Origin: Terrabacter sp. Root181
Lineage (GTDB): Bacteria; Actinomycetota; Actinomycetes; Actinomycetales; Dermatophilaceae
Direction: 5' to 3'
NCBI RefSeq assembly: GCF_001428505.1
Contig: NZ_LMHU01000001.1
Location: 202,273 to 266,272, forward strand
Length of the DNA stretch: 64,000 nucleotides
Under the pieces are notes generated by a model. It saw only the letters and a program-made list of their open reading frames with translations, did no database searches and was not told the DNA's origin. The translations under genes were made by a program, and so were the position numbers. Shown piece by piece: positions 58,194 through 64,000 of this stretch (the first letter of the stretch is position 1; every line of letters starts with the position of its first letter).

Positions 58194-59327
58194 TCAAGAG
58201 GTTGACCGGCGGAATGAGATGGCCAGTCCTGCAAGCAGCAGCGCTGCCGCCAGGAGGCCGAAGGCTGCGCTGAGGTCGATGTCTTGCTCGCTGACCGTCA
58301 CGTGCTTGGGGAGGTCGGCGAGGACCTTGGTCAGGCCGTCGGCGTCTGTCGCGGCGAAGTACTCGCCGCCCGTCCTCTGAGCGACGCCCTTCAAAGCCGC
58401 CTCGTCCACCACGAGGAAGTTGCGGCCACCCAACGACCCACCACCGGGACCACTGAAGTCACGCGTCCGAGGCGTGAAGCCGCCGTACTGGTCGCGCGTG
58501 CACGCCATCTGCGTCGGGTTCGTCGTGCCGAAGCCGATCGGATAGACCCGCACCCCACGCGCCGCAGCCTGGTCAGCAGCCTCGGCCGGCGTCACCCCAC
58601 GCGTGTTCGCACCGTCCGTCAACAGCACGATGATCTCCGGCGCCACATCCACTGCCGCACCACTGCCGCTACCCGAGCCGCCACCGACACCCCCACCAAC
58701 AGAAGGGGTGGGCACAGGAGTCGGGTCCGCCAGACCGGGCCCGTCCGTCGTCGGCTCTTCGACCGGGTCGGCCGGCGCCACGTTCGGGTCCAGCTCGGCG
58801 ATCGCGTCGATCGACCTCAGGATCGCCGCCCCGATCGTCGTCCCACGCCCCGTCGTCACCGCGTCGATCGCCGCCAGCAGCTCTCCCCGGTCCGCGGTAG
58901 GCGCCACCGCGAGCTGCGCGAACCCGGAGAAGACCACGAGCCCGACCTTCGTCTCGTCGTCCTGCCCCTCGACGAACGTCCGCACGGCCGCCTGCGCCGC
59001 GCTCAGCCGGTTCGGCACGACATCGGTCGCGCACATCGACCCTGACACGTCGAGCGCCAGGATGATCGTCGAGCTCGACGTCGGGACCGCTGCCCGCACC
59101 GTCGGCCGCGCACTCGCGAGCCCCAGCAGAGCCAGGGCGCAGAGCACCAGACCCACAGGGACGTGCCGCTTCCACGACGCCGACCCAGCACCGGCAGCAC
59201 GCAGCAGCGCCACGTTCGAGTAGCGCACCGTCTGCCGCCGCCGACGCCGCAGCTGCCACACGTAGATCCCGAGCAGCACCGGCACGAAGACCAGCGTCAC
59301 GAGCAGCAGCGGCACCCCGAACGACAC
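58194..59327 (-). CDS. VWA protein (BatA-like), last gene of MoxR operon
   Basis: 377 residues. N-terminal membrane helix (SFGVPLLLVTLVFVPVLLGIYVW), second helix at about 56-76, VWA domain with MIDAS ALDVSGSMCAT (DxSxS), a Thr region and VLLTDGANTRG, a low-complexity Gly/Ser/Pro insert (about 205-235), and a C-terminal helix (LSAAFGLLAAALLLAGLA). Batch/Bat-type proteins face the periplasmic side. GTG 59327 is 1 nt after the previous stop. Confidence 0.88.
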   Translation of the reverse strand: MSFGVPLLLVTLVFVPVLLGIYVWQLRRRRRQTVRYSNVALLRAAGAGSASWKRHVPVGLVLCALALLGLASARPTVRAAVPTSSSTIILALDVSGSMCATDVVPNRLSAAQAAVRTFVEGQDDETKVGLVVFSGFAQLAVAPTADRGELLAAIDAVTTGRGTTIGAAILRSIDAIAELDPNVAPADPVEEPTTDGPGLADPTPVPTPSVGGGVGGGSGSGSGAAVDVAPEIIVLLTDGANTRGVTPAEAADQAAARGVRVYPIGFGTTNPTQMACTRDQYGGFTPRTRDFSGPGGGSLGGRNFLVVDEAALKGVAQRTGGEYFAATDADGLTKVLADLPKHVTVSEQDIDLSAAFGLLAAALLLAGLAISFRRSTS

Positions 59328-59328
59328 G

Positions 59329-60330
59329 TCAGATCACCCGCCCCTGCCGCAGCACCGACACCGTCGCCCCACCCAGCAGCAACAGGGCAGCGAGCGCCGC
59401 CACCCACGAGGTCACCTCGTGCGGCACCGTCCGCGTCGTCCACTGCAGCTCGATCGCGTCATAGACGGCAGCCAACGTCGCAGCGTCCGACGCCCGTCGG
59501 TACGTCCCGCCCGTCGTCTCCGCGATGGCCTGCAGCGACGACTCGTCGAGCGCCGTCGCGATGCTGAAGCCGTCCACCTTGATCGTCGTCCCCGCCGGCG
59601 TCCCGAGCCCGATCGGCTCGATCCGCACCCCCGCCGCCGACGCGAGCTCGGCTGCGCCCGAAGGCCCGTCCTTCGTCGTGTCCTCGCCGTCGGTGAGCAG
59701 CACGATCGCCGTCCCGCCGTGGTAGCCGACCGGCGTCTCCTCGTCCGTCCCCTTCTCGGCATCGCCCGGCGCCTTGACCGGCTTGCCGACGATCGCGCTC
59801 AGCCCGCCGAGGATCCCGTCGCTCAGCGACGTGTCACCGGCCGGCTTCAGCCGCGCGATCGCCGCCAGCACCGCAGACCGGTCGTCCGTCGGCCGCTGCG
59901 TCACGAGCCCGGTTCCGCCGAATGCGACGACCGCGATCCGCACCGACGCCGGCTGCTTCGCGACAAACCCCCGCGCCGCCGCCTTCGCCGCCTCGAGCCG
60001 CGACGGCTTCACGTCCGTCGCCGCCATGCTGTTGGACACGTCGAACGCGAGCACGACCGTGCCGTCCCGGTGCGGCTCGGTGACCGACGCCACCGGTCGC
60101 GTCAGCGACAGCACCATGACCGCCATCGCCGCGATGAGCAGGGCCGGACCCAGGTGCCGCCACCGCGACCGTGCCGGCGCGGGCATGACGAGCCCGTCCG
60201 CCGCCAGCGCCGCCCGCCGGGCCCCCTGCGCCCGCAGCACCCGTCGGTAGCCGACGACGAGCAGCGGCACGACGAGCAGCCCCGCCAGCGCCCACGGCCA
60301 CATCAGTGACAGCTCGCTCACCGCCACCAC
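59329..60330 (-). CDS. VWA protein (BatB-like)
   Basis: 333 residues. Helices near 12-30 and 62-80, VWA domain with VLAFDVSNSMAATD (MIDAS DxSxS), RAGDTSL-type Thr region (KPAGDTSLSDG) and VLLTDGEDTTK, and a C-terminal helix (WVAALAALLLLGGATVSVL). Works with the MoxR ATPase and the second VWA protein in the family's usual membrane complex, whose client is unknown. GTG 60330; GTG 60321 is an alternative. Confidence 0.88.
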   Translation of the reverse strand: MVAVSELSLMWPWALAGLLVVPLLVVGYRRVLRAQGARRAALAADGLVMPAPARSRWRHLGPALLIAAMAVMVLSLTRPVASVTEPHRDGTVVLAFDVSNSMAATDVKPSRLEAAKAAARGFVAKQPASVRIAVVAFGGTGLVTQRPTDDRSAVLAAIARLKPAGDTSLSDGILGGLSAIVGKPVKAPGDAEKGTDEETPVGYHGGTAIVLLTDGEDTTKDGPSGAAELASAAGVRIEPIGLGTPAGTTIKVDGFSIATALDESSLQAIAETTGGTYRRASDAATLAAVYDAIELQWTTRTVPHEVTSWVAALAALLLLGGATVSVLRQGRVI

Positions 60331-60352
60331 CTCATCGCGACCACCTCATCGC
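60326..60352. repeat. 13-bp duplication at the DUF58/VWA junction
   Basis: ACCACCTCATCGC at 60326-60338 and 60340-60352. The second copy contains the DUF58 stop codon (60346-60348). It doubles the spacer between DUF58 and the BatB-like gene. Confidence 0.8.
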
Positions 60353-61362
60353 CGTCGCCTCCGCCGCAGCTCGGAGATCCGCAGCAGCGACCGCACGAGG
60401 TCGTCGTCCGTCCGCACCGGATAGAGGTCGACGCCGACCTTGCGCGCCCGCGTCTCGAGGTCCGCCTGTCGCGCCTCCGCGGCCGCCGCCAGCCGCGCCC
60501 GGAACCCGACGTCGCTCGTGTCGACGAAGATCTGCTCGCCCGTCTCCGCGTCCTCGACGTAGACCGCGCCCGCGTCCGGCAGCTCGCTCTCGCGGGGGTC
60601 GACGACCTGGATCGCGACGACCTCGTGACGCCGCGCCAGCCGCGACAGCGGCGCCTCCCACCCGTCCGCCGTGATGAAGTCGGACACGACGAGCACGAGC
60701 GACCGCCGCCGCGCGATCCCCGCCGCCGCGGTGAGCAGCACCGACAGGTCGGTCACCCCACGGCTTGCGTATGCCGTCCCGCCAGGTCCGCGCCCACCCG
60801 CGGTCCGCGCCCTCCGCCGCCCGAGCCACCCGCGCTCGCCCCGCCCGCCGGCCCCGGCCGCCGCCGCAACCTCGGACTCAGCAGCGCGCGCCTCTCGGCG
60901 GTCGAGCAGCGTCTTGGCGATCCGCAGCACCTGGTTGCGGCCGGACGACGGCGGGATCACGAGGTCGACCCCGGTGTCCATGACGATCGCCCCGACCCGG
61001 CTCCCGCCACGCGTCAGCACGTGCGCGAGCGTCGTCGCCACCTCGGCGAGCACGAGGTCCTTCTGCCGGTCGACCGGCCCGAAGCCCATCGACGCGGAGT
61101 GGTCGAGCAGCAGCCACGCCGTGAGCTCACGGTCCTCGACGAACTCCCTCACGTAGGGCTCGTCGAGCCGCGCCGTCACGTTCCACTCGATGTGCCGCAG
61201 GTCGTCGCCCGGCACGTACTCACGCAGGTCGGTGAAGTCGAGCCCGGCACCCCGGAAGAGGGTCCGGTAGTCGCCCTGGAGTCGCCCGTCGAGCCGCCGC
61301 ACCACCCTCCACTCGAGGCGCCGCAGCAGGCTCTCGGCGCTCAGCGTGGAGGTCGCGCCCAT
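60346..61362 (-). CDS. DUF58 protein of the MoxR operon
   Basis: 338 residues. DUF58 core: RRLDGRLQGDYRTLFRGAGLDFTDLREYVPGDDLRHIEWNVTAR, the VWA-like LLLDHSASMGFG, and LVVSDFITADGW. A charged, Ala/Gly/Arg-rich insert lies at about residues 160-195. DUF58 proteins accompany MoxR and VWA proteins in a conserved operon, and the order here (MoxR-DUF58-VWA-VWA) is standard. ATG 61362 overlaps the moxR end by 22 nt. Confidence 0.88.
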   Translation of the reverse strand: MGATSTLSAESLLRRLEWRVVRRLDGRLQGDYRTLFRGAGLDFTDLREYVPGDDLRHIEWNVTARLDEPYVREFVEDRELTAWLLLDHSASMGFGPVDRQKDLVLAEVATTLAHVLTRGGSRVGAIVMDTGVDLVIPPSSGRNQVLRIAKTLLDRREARAAESEVAAAAGAGGRGERGWLGRRRARTAGGRGPGGTAYASRGVTDLSVLLTAAAGIARRRSLVLVVSDFITADGWEAPLSRLARRHEVVAIQVVDPRESELPDAGAVYVEDAETGEQIFVDTSDVGFRARLAAAAEARQADLETRARKVGVDLYPVRTDDDLVRSLLRISELRRRRRR

Positions 61363-62492
61363 GTCGCGTCACCGCCACCGGCGGCACCAGGACCACCGGG
61401 ACCACCAGAACCACCAGGTCCCCCCGGAAGCTCGGCCCCGAAAGCGCCCGCCACAGAAGCCGACCCACCAGATCCACCAGACCCACCGGCCCCGTCGAAA
61501 CCGCCCACCCGCTCGCGCAGCGGAGCCGTCGGCACCGGCACGGCCTCGAGGATCGGCGTCAGCAGGTCGTCGGCCGACAGGTCCTCGGCCAGCGCCTCGT
61601 AGGACAGCACGATCCGGTGCCGCAGCACGTCCCGTGCGAGGTCGCGCACGTCGTCGGGCAGCGCGTAGTCCCGCCCCCGCAGGAACGCCAGCGCCCGCGC
61701 CGCCAGCACGAGGTTGATCGACGCGCGCGGACTCGCGCCGTACGTCAGCAGCCGGGCCAGGTCGTCCCGGCCGACGCCCGCCGGCTCGCGCGTCGCGGTG
61801 GCCAGCCGGACGGCATACTCGATGACCGCGGGGTCGACGTAGACGGCGTCCGCCTCGCGCTGGAAGCCGCGCAGCATCTCCGGGTCGAGCACCTTGACCG
61901 TCGCCACGGCGGCCGAGATCTGCCGCTCGACGACGACGAACTCCTCAGCGGCAGAGGGATATCCGATGAGCACCTTGAGCATGAAGCGGTCGACCTGCGC
62001 CTCGGGCAGCGCATATGTCCCCTCCGACTCGATGGGGTTCTGCGTCGCCATGACGAGGAACGGGTCGGGCGCCGGGTAGGTCTCGCGGCCGATCGTCACC
62101 TGCCGCTCCTGCATGACCTCGAGCAGCGCGCTCTGCACCTTCGCCGGCGCGCGGTTGATCTCGTCGGCGAGCACGAGGTTGGCGAAGACCGGCCCGAGCG
62201 AGACCTGGAACTCGCCGTCCTTCTGGTTGTAGATCCGCGTCCCGACGAGGTCGGCCGGCACGAGGTCGGGCGTGAACTGGATGCGCTGGAAGTCGCCGCC
62301 GATGGCCTGCGCGAGCGTCTTGATCGCCATCGTCTTGGCCAGCCCCGGCACGCCCTCGACGAGCAGGTGCCCCCGTGCGAGCAGCGCGACGAGCATCCGC
62401 TCGACGAGCACGTCCTGCCCGACGATCGTCCGCTTCACCTCGTAGAGCGCCTGCTCCAGCGCGTGCCGACCAGTGGGTGCCTGTCCGTCCAT
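61341..62492 (-). CDS. MoxR-family AAA+ ATPase
   Basis: 383 residues. Walker A VEGVPGLAKTMAIKTLA (GxxGxAKT), Walker B LVLADEINRAPAKVQSALLEVMQE, sensor-1 VMATQNPIESEGTYALPEAQVDRF, and the lid domain. MoxR ATPases act with VWA partners (here the next three genes) as chaperones. ATG 62492 has AGGAGG 5 nt upstream. The last 55 residues are Gly/Pro/Ser-rich (GGSGGSGGSASVAG...), an atypical tail. Confidence 0.9.
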   Translation of the reverse strand: MDGQAPTGRHALEQALYEVKRTIVGQDVLVERMLVALLARGHLLVEGVPGLAKTMAIKTLAQAIGGDFQRIQFTPDLVPADLVGTRIYNQKDGEFQVSLGPVFANLVLADEINRAPAKVQSALLEVMQERQVTIGRETYPAPDPFLVMATQNPIESEGTYALPEAQVDRFMLKVLIGYPSAAEEFVVVERQISAAVATVKVLDPEMLRGFQREADAVYVDPAVIEYAVRLATATREPAGVGRDDLARLLTYGASPRASINLVLAARALAFLRGRDYALPDDVRDLARDVLRHRIVLSYEALAEDLSADDLLTPILEAVPVPTAPLRERVGGFDGAGGSGGSGGSASVAGAFGAELPGGPGGSGGPGGPGAAGGGDATWARPPR

Positions 62493-62554
62493 GCCGTCCT
62501 CCTGCTCGTTCACGCCTGCTGGGTCACGCTCGTCGATGGCGTATGCCGTGTGCT

Positions 62555-62573
62555 CGCCCCCCGCGTGGGGGCG
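62555..62573. terminator. GC-rich hairpin after the S1C protease gene
   Basis: CGCCCCC (62555-62561), loop CGCGT, GGGGGCG (62567-62573), 5 nt past the protease stop on the minus strand. It separates that gene from the MoxR operon. Confidence 0.65.
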
Positions 62574-62578
62574 TCCTC

Positions 62579-63496
62579 TCAGCGGGGTGGGCTGCCCGCC
62601 GCCCCTCCCGCCGTCGCGATCGGGACCGCGAAGCCGATACCGACGAAGAGGGTCTCGTCGGTCGGGTTGGCGAGGCCGGTGACGATGCCGACGACCTGCC
62701 CGGCCTTGTTGAGCAGCGGCCCACCGGAGTTGCCAGGGTTGACGGCTGCGTCGATCTGGATGAGGTGCTCGAGCTTGCGGTCGCCCTCGACGCGCACCGT
62801 CCGGTCGAGCGCCGACACGACGCCGGCCGACAGCGAGTCGGTCAGGCCGAGCGGGTGGCCGACGGCGAAGACCGGCGCCCCGACGGCGACGCCACCACCG
62901 AGCACGGCCGGGACGACCGTCTCGGGCAGCGTCGACGGGGTGAGGGTCGCGATGTCGCTCTCCGGCTTCTCGCTCGCGACCTTCGCCGGCGAGGTCGTGC
63001 CGTCGGCGAAGGTGACGGTGATGTTCGTCGACCCGTCGACGACGTGCAGCGCCGTCAGCACCGTGCCGTCCTCGTTGACGACGACCCCGGCGCCGCTGCC
63101 CTCCTGCTCGACCCCGTCCACGGTGTCGCGGGTCTCGATGAGCACGAGCGACGGTGCGATCGCCGCGTGCGCGACCGACCCGTCCGCCGGGGCGGCGGCG
63201 TCGGCCTCCGCCTGCTTCTCGATGCCGCGCTGGACGCTCGTGTCGACGTCGCGCTGCGTGAGGACGTGCGGTGCCGGAGGCCGCGTGACGGCATACGTCG
63301 TCACGAGCGCGACGATGACGAGGAGCGCGACAATGCCCCACCAGGCACGGCGCGACACTCGGGCCAGACGGTCGCGGAGACGCTGCCACCGACCGGGCGG
63401 GGGAGGCTCGGGCTCCGGGGCGGGCGTGCCGAGGAGCAGCCTGGCGCCTGGGGCGACGGCGGTGTCGATCGCAGGGGGAGCGGTGACCCGTGCCAC
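62579..63496 (-). CDS. Membrane-anchored S1C (HtrA-like) protease without PDZ domain
   Basis: 305 residues. A Pro-rich cytoplasmic N-terminus is followed by one membrane helix (AWWGIVALLVIVALVTTYAV, about 50-70) and a trypsin-like protease domain: His in LTALHVVDG, Asp in ESDIATL, Ser in NPGNSGGPLLN. It ends just after the domain with no PDZ, unlike typical HtrA/DegP (about 350-500 residues). GTG 63496. Next to the MoxR operon but separated from it by a hairpin. Predicted to cleave misfolded or regulatory proteins outside the membrane. Confidence 0.87.
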   Translation of the reverse strand: MARVTAPPAIDTAVAPGARLLLGTPAPEPEPPPPGRWQRLRDRLARVSRRAWWGIVALLVIVALVTTYAVTRPPAPHVLTQRDVDTSVQRGIEKQAEADAAAPADGSVAHAAIAPSLVLIETRDTVDGVEQEGSGAGVVVNEDGTVLTALHVVDGSTNITVTFADGTTSPAKVASEKPESDIATLTPSTLPETVVPAVLGGGVAVGAPVFAVGHPLGLTDSLSAGVVSALDRTVRVEGDRKLEHLIQIDAAVNPGNSGGPLLNKAGQVVGIVTGLANPTDETLFVGIGFAVPIATAGGAAGSPPR

Positions 63497-63601
63497 CTTT
63501 TCGACTGTACGTTTCCTGAGACCCGAGCGGCAGAGGCTGTCGAGTCTTCACAGGATCGCGAGAACCGAGGACGGCCGCCCCGACGACGGGTATAGAGAGG
63601 T

Positions 63602-64000
63602 ATGCCGTCTGCCGCCTCCCTGCTCAGCCAGCACCTCCGCGAGCAGCGAGAGGCGCTGACGACCGCCGAGGCCGACGTGCGCGCGGGCGAGCCCGAAGGG
63701 GTCCACGACCTCCGCGTCGCCATGCGCCGGATCCGCAGCGCCCTCGCGAGCTTCCACGCCCTCGTCGACCCGGCTGTCACCGAACCGCTCCGCGACGAGC
63801 TGCGCTGGGCGGCGGGCCGCCTCGGCGAGGCACGGGACGCCGAGGTCGTCCAGGACCTCGTCGACACGCTGCTCGACGACATCGGCCCCGCCGGCCTCGT
63901 CGGCCTCGACGAGGCCGTGACCGGCCTCCGCGCCCGGATGCACCTCGACGCCACCGCCGCCACCGAGGTCATCGACGAGACGCTCGGGTCGACCCGGTAT
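63602..64000 (+). CDS. CHAD-domain protein, 3' end outside window
   Basis: The first 133 residues are visible. The CHAD motif GVHDLRVAMRRIRSALASF is at residues 33-52, and helices continue (ELRWAAGRLGEARDAEVVQDLV), matching the conserved histidine alpha-helical domain that binds polyphosphate granules in studied proteins. TATAGA at 63591-63596 lies 5 nt before ATG 63602, so the message is probably leaderless. A GTATGCC motif overlaps the start codon. Whether a CYTH triphosphatase domain follows cannot be seen. Confidence 0.8.
   Translation, partial: MPSAASLLSQHLREQREALTTAEADVRAGEPEGVHDLRVAMRRIRSALASFHALVDPAVTEPLRDELRWAAGRLGEARDAEVVQDLVDTLLDDIGPAGLVGLDEAVTGLRARMHLDATAATEVIDETLGSTRY

Noticed and set aside
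58194-62492. MoxR-DUF58-VWA-VWA as a novel system
   Set aside because: Standard conserved bacterial operon; only the Gly/Pro tail of MoxR and the 13-bp duplication are unusual.
61341-63551. Long minus-strand frame covering moxR and beyond
   Set aside because: The part before 62492 has no homology and overlaps the S1C protease; moxR begins at ATG 62492 with AGGAGG.

Overview
The window reads as chromosome of a high-GC Gram-positive actinobacterium, most likely close to the Intrasporangiaceae (Janibacter/Knoellia/Phycicoccus type). I infer this from the strong G/C bias at third codon positions, frequent GTG starts, many apparently leaderless genes, an F420-type PPOX oxidoreductase, an ECF42-type sigma factor next to a DGPF (YciI-like) protein, and DUF11 and SGNH secreted proteins. 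No rRNA, tRNA, CRISPR array, intact transposase, integrase or phage gene was seen. The assignment below family level is inference.

Layout. 1-8.3 kb: a DinB-like protein (cut by the left edge), TatA, a cupin, a RimK-type ligase fused to an RCK_C domain with a divergent RimK-associated protease, an MFS exporter divergent from a CGNR-type regulator, an epimerase, a MerR regulator divergent from a thioredoxin-reductase-like flavoenzyme, and a degenerate GyrB-like ATPase domain. 8.4-23 kb: aminopeptidase C, hemerythrin and amidohydrolase, secreted and lipoprotein genes, a GH76-like enzyme, DGPF-ECF42-hydrolase, an SDR behind a MerR-type promoter, an SGNH esterase, and a TetR/MFS pair. 23-35.6 kb: DUF429, an AAA+/VWA pair, small enzymes (RibD-like, GNAT, APH, nuclease), DUF1801/DUF427, a methyltransferase, and a two-gene operon of an FAD oxidoreductase with a homologue of cyanobacterial acyl-ACP reductase. 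35.7-46 kb: a lipoprotein, a 1223-residue DUF11 surface protein, a 108-residue protein with serine at every third position, and a series of small enzymes and regulators.

46-58.2 kb is an accessory-looking stretch: longer gaps, lower GC in places, broken genes (a GNAT with a probable frameshift, an aldo/keto reductase remnant), an orphan Imm5-like immunity protein, a Gly/Cys-tailed GRDP-like protein and a secreted protein of foreign composition. 58.2-62.5 kb is a standard MoxR-DUF58-VWA-VWA operon, followed by an S1C protease gene and the start of a CHAD-domain gene cut by the right edge.

The most unusual signals: (i) a short asymmetric motif, consensus GCGTATGCCGT in either orientation, about 37 times in coding and intergenic DNA but absent from about 45.65 to 60.77 kb; inverted pairs of it make two almost identical 40-nt hairpins after two genes, a behaviour typical of DNA uptake or other genome-wide signal sequences; (ii) the xxS triplet-repeat protein at 40.2 kb; (iii) the acyl-ACP-reductase-like operon with a perfect 16-bp palindrome in its divergent promoter region; (iv) a GyrB-like ATPase domain that lacks the Mg-binding Asn. 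Short tandem duplications at gene ends and stop codons also recur.
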